NCBI GenBank assembly: GCA_026122225.1
Contig: JANEZZ010001953.1
Location: 558,001-622,000 of the forward strand
DNA from: Heloderma charlesbogerti
Taxonomy: Eukaryota > Chordata > Lepidosauria > Squamata > Helodermatidae
DNA: 64,000 nt
Direction of reading: 5' to 3'
The position numbers and the translations under genes are program-made. The notes beneath the pieces were generated by a model. That model had not been told where the DNA came from. It ran no database searches and saw only the letters and a program-made list of their open reading frames with translations. Below, one piece after another: positions 34,757 through 46,049 of the stretch (its first letter is position 1; every line of letters starts with the position of its first letter).

Positions 34757-35187
34757 ATTTAGGGCACAATCCTATTGAGATAGGCAGCCGCCTCCGAACT
34801 CGGAGGCAACCACCTATCCAAAGCATGGCAGGGGAGGCACAGAGGGGATCATTCCCTCCGTGCTTCTCCTGCCCTGCATTTTCGGCTAGACAGCCAACTG
34901 CAGCTGTCTAGCCGCAGGAGGGTGGAGCGGGGAGAGAGGCTGCTGTGCGACACATTGGCTGTGCGACACATTGGAGAGCTATGCTCTCCCCACCCCAGAA
35001 CGCCCCCAGCCATGCCCTTTTCTGGCTGCTCTGTGCTCCTCTTGTGAGCGCGGAGGATGGGGCTGTTCTGTGCTGCGTCAGTTCTCCAGGAACCGACCTC
35101 GGAGCACGGGCTCCAAGGTCGGTTCCTGGAAAACAGCATATCCTATGGCCGTCTAGCCACTGTCTAGGGGCCATAGGATTGCTCTCT
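34757..35187. mobile_element. Large hairpin element, GCAATCCTA ends
   Basis: GGGCACAATCCTATTGAG on the left and GCCATAGGATTGCTCTC on the right. Internal inverted pairs include CCTCCGAACTCGGAGG, CGGCTAGACAGCC with GGCTGTCTAGCC-type parts, and GACCTCGGAGC with GCTCCAAGGTC. Non-coding. Confidence 0.65.
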
Positions 35188-35189
35188 CC

Positions 35190-35299
35190 GAGCGCAATCC
35201 TATGCATGTTTAGACAGAAGAAAGTCCTAGAACTCCCAGCATTCCCCAGCTGGGAGTTGTAGGACTTTCTTCCATCTAAACATGCATAGGATTGTGCCT
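35190..35299. mobile_element. Hairpin MITE, GGGTGCAATCCTA family, copy 4
   Basis: CGCAATCCTATGCATGTTTA and its complement, with GACAGAAGAAAGTCCTAGAA inverted in the right half. Adjacent to the large hairpin element. Confidence 0.8.
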
Positions 35300-35420
35300 T
35301 TAGTGCAAGAGACGCCCTGGAGGTTCACAATGTCATCTAAAGGGCCCTCAAATGTCCGTGAGTGAGCAGTCTCAATAGCAGGATAAAAGGTCCATGCGAA
35401 GGAGCCCTATGACTCATCTG

Positions 35421-37330
35421 GGGGGCAGGGTGAGTTAGAAAGAGTAGGACCTCTTCTCTTTGCTGCTTTTGGGGTTTTATTTGGAGGGGATTAGACACAC
35501 TGGTGCCCAATTCCAGCTACATGAGACACTTGGATTTCTTCACTGATTTATATGGGCAGCTGTCACTCCCATTCCTGGGGATATTTAAAAATACCTTCTT
35601 GCTGTGTGAACCTGAGAAATGGCCCATCCAGTCAATGAGATGGTTCTCTTTACCCTTTTTATATCTGCACCTCTTCTTCCTTTTCCAATCACTCCATTCC
35701 TCCTCTCCCTGGTTTTCTGCCCCCACCCCCCATAATCAGCACTCTTTGGCCACTGAGTATGCTCAGTCCTCTTTGGGTAGTGTTAGGGTTCTCCCCCCTT
35801 ATGGTTTTTTGCTAAAGATTTTTTGTGCTTATGCAAACTGCAGGGTTCCTCCCTCCCATGCATGGGTGCTGCTATTTTGGCTACATAAGCAATGGAGAAT
35901 CGGAATTGGAATTAAAGTATACAAGTGGGACCTGCAACAAAATGTTGCAGTGTGGAATGCTCCTGTTTGGGGTGCCAGCTGGCCAGCTGCACCCTTTCCC
36001 AGAATTCTCCATTCCATACCCACCTCCCTTCTCATTTCTCCTCAACAGGTCGGCAGTATGCTGTGGCCAGGAAGCATGCTCACTTGTCCTTGGGCTGTTA
36101 GTTTAGGGTTTCCCTCCCCATTGGGTTCCCCTGCCCAAGCTTCTTTGTACTTCTGCAAATGTTGGGATTTCCCTGAACCTGCTGAGACTTCCCCCTTTTG
36201 TGTGGATGGTGCTGTTTTGACTCCATCAGGATCAGCACTTGGGGAATGACTTTGCTATTAGTACAGATGAGGAGGAGGAGGAGGATGAAGGAGGAGGATC
36301 AAAGTGTCTGGGACCACAAGAGCCTTAAAGAGAGTCAATTCACTGGAGATGGGTGCACCTTTCAGGGGCTCCTTTGAAAACTGATAATCCAGTTCATGAA
36401 GTGACATCTGCGCAATTTGCAGAGCTGCAGCTGACCCTGTGCAGACACAAGACACAGCAGAGATGTACTGAATCACTATATGCTGTTCGATCTAGTCACA
36501 CATGTCTTTTGCAATGTTGGGAATTCCACACTCTGTAGACGAAAGGGCATGAATATTTTCTGCCAGTATCTCACCCCAGTTAAGAAGGCCTGAGGTATCG
36601 GGAGGAAATCTAGAACAGTCTCCCCACCCCCAAAATAGACACATTCCATAGCCTGACATTCTGGAAAGTGGGTGATCACTCATATTACTCATCCAATTAT
36701 GGATGGATACACATACAATTAATCATTTTAAAAATCTTTTGGAATTTGTCCTTTAAGAGAGAAATCTGAGGATACTGGGGACCCGCCCCCCCGCCCCGCC
36801 CAGGGTAGACAGAGCTACAAATTGGGGAGGCAGGGGGAACCCACGTGGGAATTCTTCCCCAACCCTCGCTGCAGTGGAAAGCTCTGCAGTGGTTTTCTTA
36901 CCTGAGGGCACTGTTGTGACCTCGGAAGAGGACAGGGAGGAAGGAAAGGGGCCGTGCCAGGTGACAGGGAGGGGAGAGGAGAGGACTGGATCCACTGCAT
37001 CCACAAGTCTCCTTTCCTGTCTCTGCTCACTGCCAGGTAAACAAGTGGATGGGCTCAGAGGCCTGTCCAGCTAAAATGCTAAAAATGCTGGAGGACGGCT
37101 GGATCTTCCCAGCTGGGTTTTGGATAGATGGAGGGCTCCAAGATCGGAATCCTCCATCTATTGAGTGCCAGTCTTTTAGGATTAGGCTCTAAATTTATTT
37201 TGCCAAAGACTAGGTACTGTGATAGGATGAGTAGGACAGAACTCAAATTACAATTTGTAATCTAGCAGTTTGTAGATACTGACATCAGAATAGGACCGCA
37301 TAAGGATATACACTCAGAGAATCAGGATTA
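35421..37330. other. Unassigned, includes a 248-codon open frame without a domain
   Basis: The frame at 35503-36249 is rich in Phe, Ser, Pro and Trp and shows no conserved motif. Parts around 35750-35880 and 36060-36220 look like diverged copies of each other (ATGCTCA, TTAGGGTT, TTCTGCAAATG-like blocks), suggesting an old repeat. A (GGA)n run lies at 36267-36300. Confidence 0.35.
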
Positions 37331-37338
37331 GTATATAG

Positions 37339-37477
37339 CAGGAATGGGGAATGTGTGGCCCCCTCCAGACATTGCTGGATGTAGTTTCCATCATCACTCA
37401 CCATTGGCTATGCTGGCTAGGGCTGATGGGAGGTCCAGTCCATCAACATCTGGAGGGCCACACATTCCCCACTCCTG
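37339..37477. mobile_element. hAT-type MITE (139 bp)
   Basis: Terminal inverted repeats CAGGAATGGGGAATGTGTGG and CCACACATTCCCCACTCCTG. The 8-bp flanks are GTATATAG (37331-37338) and GTATGCAG (37478-37485), six of eight identical. CAG ends with 8-bp duplications are typical of hAT elements. Confidence 0.82.
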
Positions 37478-38329
37478 GTATGCAGGATTCAAAATGGCAC
37501 CCCCTCCCCCATTTGCAGGCTAAAGTGGTACAGTCCATTCTCTCACCTCATTCTGCTACATATGTAGGCAGGGTGGTGGAGAGAGTTGGCAGAGTTCTTG
37601 GTCTGTACCAGTTCAGATGAAGGCATTGCATTTTAGAATGCACTCCACATAAAAACTCCTCCCTGCATGTAGAAAACTACCTCACAAGGGAGAAAGTCCT
37701 CTCTATAATGTGTTAGTTCACTTTGTGCAGGGAGATATTCACACGGAGTATTCAAAAGTATGACACTCGGCCTCCAGTCTGAAGTGTGTGTTGGCGCAGG
37801 GAGGATGCATGCTTAAATGTTTCCTTATGAAAAACCACTTGTCTCAGGAAAACAGCATGTGAGGGAGAAGGGGTGGCAGAATCCTTCTGCCTGACATGTT
37901 AATTTTCTGGATGAAAGAGAGTTTTATGGGGTGGAGCACTCAAACGGGCAACCATCCACCTGGAGCCTGAAGTGGCACACCCTAAGAATGCTTGATCCCT
38001 GGATTCTGCTGACTGTAGTTCACTCTGTAGAACCAGTCAGTGTTAAATATAATTATTTGTGACTTGTGGACAGGCACAGGAAGCTGAAACTGTCATTCTT
38101 ATGAGTGTTGGCCAGACAAATAAACAACCAGGGAAATAAAAATATTATCAAAAAATAACAGCAAACCCTCAATAAGCAACTGTGGTCCAAATTTTCTGCC
38201 ATGTTGTCACATTTAACATACTGGTTTAGTCACGATAAAGAATTAATTTTGGAACAACACAATGTTTCCATGTTATTGAAAAACATACTTTGGTATGGTA
38301 ACTAATCCAATCAGGATATCATAAAAACA

Positions 38330-40303
38330 AACCCCTGTACTCAAACTGTATTTAATGTATGGAATAGACTTAAAAATGAATTAAGCCCAGGCTTTTCCCC
38401 ACATACTGTAAGTTATTAGAATGAAGAACTGGAGAATAAAGCCTTACTAGATAATATAAAAGCTTGGGAAGAAAAAAGCTTAACTGAAGTAAAAAACTAT
38501 GCATAAGGATTTGAAGTTAAAACATATACAGATATAATTGAAGAAATTATACATTTTTGCCCTTGGATGTTTCAATACTTGCATATTAGACATGTGCTTA
38601 GTAAGCTATTGAGGAAATATGTCCCACTCAGGGAGACCACGAAGTCTGCAACATTGATACTTAATGGACAAATTAAGCAAATACTGAGTCAACTATATAA
38701 TCTAATCAGAAATTTAGATTTATCAAGAAACTCATATGAACAAACATGGGAATTTTAAGGAAAGCTTTGATAAAATATGTTTCCGTTGATATCTGACTCC
38801 AGTCAAACTTAGCTGCATTTATATAAGGGTAAATGGTCATCCTAAAGTATATATACATATAAAGATATGTATCATCGCTTTTGGACTTGTGCCAAGATTA
38901 GAACATATTGGATTTCTATCTTAAATGAAATAGAAAAGATGATGGGATATACATTCACTTTAGACCCGATAGTAATATTGTTGTGTTATGTAAAAATATA
39001 TTATTGCTGAAGAATATAGAAATTATGTATTACGTACAATCTGTTCTGTGGTTAGCTATTAACTCTAAATGGAAAAAAAATAATCCTCCCTCTTTTGATG
39101 GCTGGCTAAGCCAAGTATGGGACACTGTATACATGGATAAGCTGAGCAACATAACTAGGTCAAGAGAAGAAAGACAACAGCAAAATTGTTTCATGGAAAA
39201 ATGGAGTATGTTTAGCCCAGGTCCCCTGCTCACCAGGGGTCCCAGTGTGTGCCACAGCGTGAGTTCTGAGCCAGGAAGGTAGGCTGTCCAGGGCGTCGTG
39301 GAGGCCTCACGCTGGCGCCTCTGAAGGAGGGGGTCTGAAGTTGCATCCGGCTGCTCATGGCTGCCCCTCCTGCAGCCCAATCAGTGGTGCAGGAGTGGCC
39401 TGGAGGGGTGTTTTCCCTCCAGTCCGCTCCTCCAGTACTTTGAGGGGCCACGGCCTGGGCCTCCTCCTCACTCTGCTGCCCCGGACTTGCCCAACACACC
39501 CATCCCTAAGTTAGGTTGCCTATTGCTATGGATTGGCTGACAGGGCTGGGAAGGAATTCTACCTGGGGAACAATTGCCTCGTTTCACAGGGTTTTCACCT
39601 TCCTCGTAGCAATGTAAGTTGGTTGAAAGGTCAATACTTAAGCATCATTGTCACAACTTCACTGCGATTGGCATTGGGCTGGATCCAAGTCAAGGGGAAA
39701 GGGGGTACACACGCCATTCCCCTGCGGAAGGGGGGTCCCTGGGGGTGGGCCACAGGGTTCCAGCCCAGCTTGGGGGCTGGCATGCTGGTGCCACTCCCAG
39801 GGGAGTGGGGGGGGACATGTGAACAGTGCACGCCGTGGCATGGTCAACCCCATGCTCTGGCCAAGACCTCCCCTTTGGGGCCACCCAGCACTCAGGCTGG
39901 GATGTGAATCGGTCAGCAGGCAGGCTGGCTGATAGTCGGATCAAGCCCCATACCACGTCAAACTCTATGCTGTAACCAGTAAAGTTGCAGCTAGTTTATA
40001 ACCCAATACTGTCTCTGTGTGGTTATTGGTAGACCTTCCTGGGGCGACTGCCCAATAAGCACTTCAGATTCAATTATGTACTGAAATTACAGAGTTCAAG
40101 ATGTAGTACAGCCATATCTTCTATTGGGCATATTATGAGGAAACATCACAAACACAAAAATATCATTTATGTTTTTATCAGTTAGTTCCGAGGAATGTAA
40201 AGTTCAGTTCATATCTTGTTTACTTTGCTTGAAAATATTGTGGCTCCAGTTTACCTTTTCCTGTTTGGTAAAAATATGAAATAATTATAAAAATAAAGAA
40301 GCA
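38330..40303 (+). repeat. L1 LINE 3' part, split by a GC-rich insertion
   Basis: The + strand encodes decayed L1 ORF2 C-terminus: MYHRFWTCAKIRTYWISILN (about 38867-38925), then a WLSQVWDTVYMDKLS-like block (39105-39150) and a stretch ending near 39215. After the insertion at 39226-40050, AT-rich L1 3' UTR resumes and ends in an A-rich tail near 40303. Stops and frameshifts are present. Confidence 0.65.
39226..40050. mobile_element. GC-rich insertion in L1, possibly a solo LTR
   Basis: An 820-bp GC-rich block interrupts an AT-rich L1. Its right end (about 39980-40050, with a CAGTAAAGTTGC poly(A)-like signal, then CTGTGTGGTTATTGG) resembles the R/U5 end of an LTR. No target duplication could be fixed, so the class is uncertain. 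No coding genes inside. Confidence 0.35.
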
Positions 40304-40343
40304 GCTGGGATCGAAATGTTATTTTAAAAGAGAATGTGTACAA

Positions 40344-40471
40344 AGGTGCAATTCTATACACATTTAGACAGAAAAAAGTCCTACAACACCCAGCATTCCC
40401 CAGCCACCTGACTGGGGAATGCTGGGAGTTTTAGGAGTTTTTTCTATCTAAACATACATTGGATTGTGCCC
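40344..40471. mobile_element. Hairpin MITE, GGGTGCAATCCTA family, copy 5
   Basis: AGGTGCAATTCTATACACAT and the inverted ATTGGATTGTGCCC. CCCAGCATTCCCCAGCCA and its complement flank the loop. TAA follows on the right. Confidence 0.78.
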
Positions 40472-41409
40472 TAAGTAAACCTTATCTAAAAGAACTGCAT
40501 GAAAAGAAAATAAGGCATGGCGTACTACACAGAAAGGAAATGCAGAGGGACACCTTGCCCTGCTCTTTGGCACACTTGCATCCATATTTAATAGAATCTG
40601 AAAAAGCATTTATCTCCTCCAGTTTTGTTCCTTATGACCTGACATATTGGTTTGGTACTTCGGATGCAGAGGGCTCAATCCAGTGGGTCATTCTGTTATG
40701 CAAGCCCCATTAAAATGAATGCAAGGACAGGATACTGCTATTGTGCAGCTCTTATTCATGTCAGGAAAACATGGGTAGTGCTTTGAGCCATTCAACTTAA
40801 AATGTTTAATTATGCATCCTTATACTGACATCTTCCTTTCTGTCCTTGCAGGGCCATAAGCGTAAGCCTGCTTTTATCTAGATTCCAACACGTGTGGGGT
40901 GAAGCATTACATTGTGCAACAATGGGATTTTGTACCTTGTTGTCAGAAGTTATGTACAATTACTGGAAAGCACTCTGCATTTTCCTGAAACGGTATGGAC
41001 AAATAGCAGCAATTAGTGTTGAAACCAGACATGTCAACAAAACATTCCATCTGGTGGTTTTCTGTGTCATCTCTCCTAAAAGATAATGTGGGGAATCTGC
41101 AAGATACTATTAATGCTAAGAGTTGGCCTAGGGCTGCAGACTCTGATCTCATCCAATGGGCAGAGAGGCACCATCTGGACTAAGCGCATTTGCTATGGTC
41201 AGCAAGGGCATCTGCACGCATATGCAACTCTCTTTATGTTTTGCCGATGTGTATCTAGCTGCATCAAGATGTTCATCCAAGGTGAGGATGCACCTCTCCA
41301 ACCATGTGCACCAGTTATTAAGTATAACCAACTGTGTATCACTATAGCTGGATTAAGGCCAAAGCATATAAAATGAAAGACTAAAAATTTTAAATAACCA
41401 ACCATAGTC
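40472..41409. other. No gene recognised
   Basis: Open frames at 40943-41411 on both strands overlap each other and show no domain. No repeat recognised. Confidence 0.4.
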
Positions 41410-41411
41410 AC

Positions 41412-41746
41412 TTAAAGATAAAGGTGTCCCCAACCAGTCGTGTCCGACTCTAGGGTGAGGTGCTCATCCCCGTTTCTAAGCCGAAGAGCCAGCGCTGTCC
41501 GAAGATGCTTCCGTGGTCATGTGGCCGGCATGACTGAACACCGAGGTGCACGGAATGCTGTTACCTTTCCCGCCGAGGCGGTACCTATTTATCTACTTGC
41601 AATTTCTTGCTTTTGAACTGCTAGGTTGGCAGGAGCTGGGACTGAAGACGGGAGCTCACTCCATCATGCGGCACTCAGGTCTCGAACTGCTGTCCTGCCG
41701 ACCTTCTGGTCTGCAGTTCAGCGTCTTAACCACTAAGATGTAAAAA
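41412..41746 (-). repeat. Sauria-type tRNA-derived SINE with BovB-like tail
   Basis: On the minus strand the head carries an A-box-like TTAGTGGTTAAGACGC (about 41725-41741) and a B-box-like AGTTCGAGACC (41679-41689). Conserved body sequence follows, then a tail (GAGTCGGACACGACTGG at 41437-41453). The tail shares CAGTCGTGTCCGACTCT with the 3' end of the BovB LINE at 18203. This is the design of Sauria SINEs. No clear target duplication. Confidence 0.8.
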
Positions 41747-41944
41747 GTGAAGCATTTGTTTTTGTTTCTGAATGAACAATCCTGTTCATTTCAATGTGGC
41801 TTGCACAACAGCGCCTCCTTCTGGATTGTGATGTCAGTGGCCAAAATAGTGGACCAACATGTCAGGTCATATCCCTCAGGTCTTTCTCTCTTTTTCAACT
41901 GCTACTGAAGAGGCTGTGGTAGTAAAAAATGAAAGAGAAGTTCT

Positions 41945-42404
41945 GAACCATTGTCTGGATGCAATGAGGTACTAGATATGATCAAAATGGCAAGGCAAAA
42001 TGTCCAGGCAAGACAGAAGACAAGCCGACCTGACACGGATGGAGCTACAATCTGTTCTGGATGGGACTGCACTACATCTGAAGGGCCAGGTTTGCAGCTT
42101 GGAGTAGTTTTGGACCCAGCTTTGCTCCTGGAAGGCCAGATGGCTGCTTTGCCCCAGGAGTGCCTTTGTTCATCTTTGGCTGGTGTGCTACCTGCATCCC
42201 TCCTGGAGAAGGTGGATCTGACCACAGTGATCCATGCCTTAATTAGCTCTCATTTAGAATACTGTACTGTGCTCTATGTAAGGTGACCATTGAAGATTGT
42301 TCAAAAACTACAGGTAGCGCAAAATACAGCAGCCAGGCTGGTGTCTGGTGTGTGCTTTAGAGATCATATATCACCTGTCTTGAATCAAATGCACCGGCTT
42401 CCAC
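41945..42404 (+). repeat. L2-clade LINE fragment
   Basis: Decayed frames include LQLGVVLDPALLLEGQMAA (42095-42150), VIHALISSHLEYCTVLY (42225-42275) and, after a frameshift, a QKLQVAQNTAARLVSG-like block (42300-42350). Interrupted on the right by a CR1 insertion. Confidence 0.75.
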
Positions 42405-42937
42405 TTTGTCAATTTCTGGGCACCACATTTTAATACTGTGTCCATTTCTGGGCACCACATTTTAAGAAGGATGCAGACAAACTGGAGAGGGTTCCGAGGA
42501 GGGCAACAAAGATGATCAGGGGACTGGAAACAAAGCCCTATGAAGAGAGACTGAAAGAACTGGGCATGTTTCAGCTTGAGAAGAGAAGACTGAGGGGAGA
42601 CATGACAGCTCTGTTCAAGGACTTGAAAGGTTGTCACAGAGAAGGCCAGGATCTCTTCTCCATCATCCCAGAGTGCAGGACATGGAAGAATGGGCTAAGT
42701 TACAGGAAGCCAGATTCCAGCTGAACGTCAGGAAAAACCTCCTGACTGTTACAGCAATACGACAATGGAACCAATTACCTAGGGAGGTGGTGGGCTCTCC
42801 CACACTGGAGGCATTCAAGGTGAGGCTGGACAGCCATCTGTCGGGGATGCTCTGACTTGGATTCCTGCATTGAGCAGGGGTTGGACTTGATGGTCTTATA
42901 GGCCCCTTACAATCCTACTATTCTATGATTCTATGTT
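42405..42937 (+). repeat. CR1 LINE 3' end inserted into L2
   Basis: Encodes KMIRGLETKPYEERLKELGM and LEKRRLRGDMTALFK, then NVRKNLLTVTAIRQWNQLP. It ends in the classic CR1 tail ATTCTATGATTCTATG (42920-42935). Near its 5' end a 22-base segment (TTTCTGGGCACCACATTTTA) is tandemly duplicated at 42413-42465. Confidence 0.88.
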
Positions 42938-43734
42938 AACTGTGTATTGGAATAATATTTACACATCTTAAAATATCTGAGAGATGTTTCACGTTTAGTA
43001 GTTGAGGAAAATATTTGATATTATTTCAGTCTGATCCTAACCATGTTTATTCAGAAGGAAAAACTGCAGGCATAAATATATCTGGACAACTCAAATTCAT
43101 ATAGACTTTTAGCCAAGCTACAATAATGAAAACGTCTTGTTTATATAATTTCCACTTAACTAATACTCATGTGCTGACATCCAGTGGCCATACACAGAAA
43201 CAACTGAAAGAGCACTTTAAGCCCGCAACCATACACACAATTATCTGGGAGTTACGCTCCATTTTAATGGAGGGATAGGGGAGGGATAGGGATAGGGGAT
43301 AGGGGAGGCATTTGTAGTGGGGAATCACTGGACTCACTGGACAAGGAGGTACTTAGCCCTTCACCTACCAGCCAGTCCTCTCCTACACACCCTCCCATCA
43401 GCTGGCGTTAAAACCAGAAATCAGTCTGGCTATGAGGAGAGGGATTGTGGAAGGAATCAACAGGCGCAGGGAAGGTTAACCACCCTGACCAACCAATACT
43501 CCTTACAAATCCCACCCCCTTTACAGTTAACCATCAAACACAAGTTTTGGGAATGTGTTTGCCAAGAGAGTGTCCTTGCACTCTTAAGTGTAGCAACTGT
43601 ATGTTCTGTTAGTATCCTAAATGAATGTATTACATCTGCTAGACAATCTTCCTTTGTTAGGCGGATTACAGATTAATTGCCCAGGATGGTTAGTTGATAG
43701 ATCATCAATGGGTTAGGAAACAGCTGGAGATCTT
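42938..43734. other. No gene; GGGATAGG minisatellite
   Basis: A short purine-rich array of GGGATAGGGGA-type units lies at about 43270-43312. The remainder is unassigned. Confidence 0.45.
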
Positions 43735-44035
43735 TCTCTAGCGTTTTTGGCTGTCTAGCCACGGGGGGGGGGGGACCAGGAGAGGAGGCTGCTGTAGGAC
43801 ACATAGGATGTGTCGTACACGCAGCTCCACTCTCCCCGCCCCAGAACGCCCCCCGGAACGCCCGTTTTCAGTCACTCCGTGGTCCTCTTCCAAGCACGGG
43901 GCTCCTCTGCACTGCCTCGGAGGCAGCACGGATGCGGGAGGAGGTCAGTTTTCCAGGAACCGAGGTTGGTTCGCGGAAAACAGCACATCCTGTGGCCCTC
44001 TAGACAGTGTCTAGTGGCCCTAGGATTGCCCCCTC
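43735..44035. mobile_element. Large hairpin element, GCAATCCTA group, 5' incomplete
   Basis: Shares GGCTGTCTAGCC, the CACCCCAGAACGCC-like block and TTCCAGGAACCGAGG with the copies at 34757 and 54491, and ends CCTAGGATTGCCCCCTC. Confidence 0.55.
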
Positions 44036-44099
44036 TGTGCTCTGCACCAATTGCAACTAAAACAAAACAAAAACGTTTTATCAAGGAGTGGGGGGAGAC

Positions 44100-44270
44100 A
44101 CTACCCAAAGCATTTCCAATTTCATTTATTTATTATTACATTTCTATACTGTCCAATAGCCAATGCTCTCTGGACAGTTCACAAAAATATACAATCAAAT
44201 ACAACATAATACATAATTAAAAACCCTTAAAATTTTAAAACAGAATAAAACCAAGGTAAAAAACAGAGTA
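44100..44270 (-). repeat. LINE 3' end (L2/CR1 clade), AT-rich
   Basis: ATTTATTTATTATTACATTTCTATACTGTCC (quoted in part: TTCTATACTGTCC) and following AATACAACATAATACATAA are the complement of a common reptile LINE tail. Confidence 0.4.
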
Positions 44271-44379
44271 AAAATCAGCAGCAGTATAAAAATCTCCCAC
44301 AGGAGCCTTCCTAGATGTTAAGTTCTTTGGGGAAGGCCTTTTGCCTGTTCCTGCTGGCATTAGGCACTTCTAGTGGGCT

Positions 44380-44700
44380 TGCAAGAGGGGACTTTGGACC
44401 TTCCTGGAAGGGAGGCTAAGTTGGCCCCCTCTCTTCTGTCTAAAGATATTTTTATTCAGCCAAAGACATTTTTATTCAGGCAGGCCTTTGGCATATAAAT
44501 TGGTCTGTTCCAGAAGGGGGTTGTAATTGGTTGGTGCTGTTTATTTCTTGTATTGTGTTTTTAATTACGTTATTAATTTGTTTCCATGCTACGTTTTAAT
44601 TTGTTCTTTTTAATTGGGATTTCATTTAACTGCCTTGAGTGCCATTTCTTTGTTTTGGCTGAAACGTGGGATAGAAATTAAACGAACTGTGGACAATGTG
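44380..44700 (+). repeat. L2-clade LINE 3' end
   Basis: A decayed C-terminal frame around GGCCCCCTCTCTTCTGTC and TTTTTATTCAGGCAGGCCTT is followed by a T-rich 3' UTR ending AAATTAAACGAAC. The same layout is seen in the LINE at 19640. Confidence 0.5.
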
Positions 44701-44851
44701 ATACGAACATTTAAAAAGGAATCCAGCGGAATCAAAGAAATTACAGGTGAGGAGGAAAAAGTTTTCAGACCTTCCCAAGGAAAACAGCAGGCTGGGGGTC
44801 TTCTGACACTATACGTCTTTATTAAGCAGATTTTGAGCAGAGCATGCTAGC

Positions 44852-45421
44852 TAGGGATGGCAGAGAATTTCGCCACGGACTCCAATGAGACTCCAATGAG
44901 ACAATGAGACCCCTGGAGTCTGCGGCAGAATGAAAGACTCACCTCCGCCACCTGGGGCAATCCGCGCCGGTCGGATCCTACCTGCCGCCGGCTGGCCGTG
45001 GCCATCCGCTGCTGCCTGTCTTCGGACGCAAATGGCATCCAGCATAGCGGACGCCATTTGTGTCCCAGCCTTTTGCCACGATAGGCTATGTAAAGATTTA
45101 CGCAGCCTATCACAGCAAAGAGCAGGGACACAAATAGGACCCGCTACACCATCTGCGTCCCTGCTTTTTGCCGTGATAGGCTACGTACAGATTTACGTAG
45201 CCTATCATGGCAAAAGGCAGGGACACAAATGGCATCCGCTACGCCAGATGCCATTTGCGTGGCAGTGGCCAGAAGTCCGGCTGCGGACGGGCCCGGCCAG
45301 CAGCTCCGCAGCCTTGCCGTGGAGCAAAGCTGTCCGGGGAGGATTCTGGGGGGAGGGACGGATTGCCTCCCCCCCGCGCCACGGACCCCTTCAGTGGACT
45401 GGTGTGTTTCGTACACCCCTA
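44852..45421 (+). mobile_element. Palindrome-rich hAT-type element, copy 5
   Basis: Begins TAGGGATGGCAGAGAATTTC and ends GTACACCCCTA, flanked by exact 8-bp duplications ATGCTAGC (44844-44851 and 45422-45429). Smallest interior after copy 3: two TAGGCTA-type palindromes (45080-45115 and 45173-45210) and GCAAATGGCATCC arms. No transposase. Confidence 0.9.
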
Positions 45422-45429
45422 ATGCTAGC

Positions 45430-46049
45430 ATGGGTGAATCACGTGCACACAGGAGGCCCACACCTTAGTACAGAGAAGCAGTAACTTACATATTTGCAAT
45501 TTCTTGCTGCACCACAGCTGTCAGCCAATCAAATACTGACATGCTAGTGGAGGCTACACACCTCCACACATACAGGGAACAAACCTTCCAGCACAGTTTT
45601 CTTATCTACTTACAACATTCCAGCTTTACAACATCCCAGCACATCCTCTTTATCTACTTACAATGCATTTCCCACATTCCCCCAGTGGCAACATTTAAAA
45701 CACACAAAGGGAGGCCCATCTTTTCGGCTGCAGCCTGAACCAAACTATAGTTTTTCTCTGTCACACAGGCCAGTTAGTGTAGCGTTGGCTTACATGCCAG
45801 TTAGCTTAAAAGCTGGAGTTGGAACCGGGGGAGAGGGCTGGCTTTTGCAGCTTTTAGGGGCTCTGCTGCCTTAACATCTTGCTCTGCACCTGAACTGCCT
45901 ACCCCCTCCTCGGGCCACCTTTGCTGGCACTGAGTGGAGCCACCTGCTGGGGAGCCTTCTCACGGAGGCAGGACGCTCCCTCCCAGCCCCTGGACACCCC
46001 CAGGCCTCTGAGAGAGATAAAGGCAGCCCTGCTGTGCGCTGCTGGACCA
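45430..46049. other. MTHFD2L: Upstream of MTHFD2L, no feature recognised
   Basis: A short imperfect tandem pair with CTTATCTACTTACAACATTCC-like units lies at about 45600-45665. From about 45900 the sequence becomes GC-rich as it enters the CpG island. Confidence 0.4.

Larger units (their letters stand above)
34473..35420. repeat. Repeat beginning ATCTCTACACCAGCCTAAAA, split by nested hairpin elements
   Basis: The left part (34473-34757) and the short right part (about 35330-35420, with AGCAGTCTCAATAGCAGGAT) together match the uninterrupted copy at 61678-62060. Two hairpin elements (34757-35187 and 35190-35299) sit between them, which gives the order of insertion. Confidence 0.65.

Noticed and set aside
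35503..36249. 248-codon plus-strand frame
   Set aside because: No recognisable domain, odd composition, no splice or promoter support, and internal diverged repetition suggests an old repeat.
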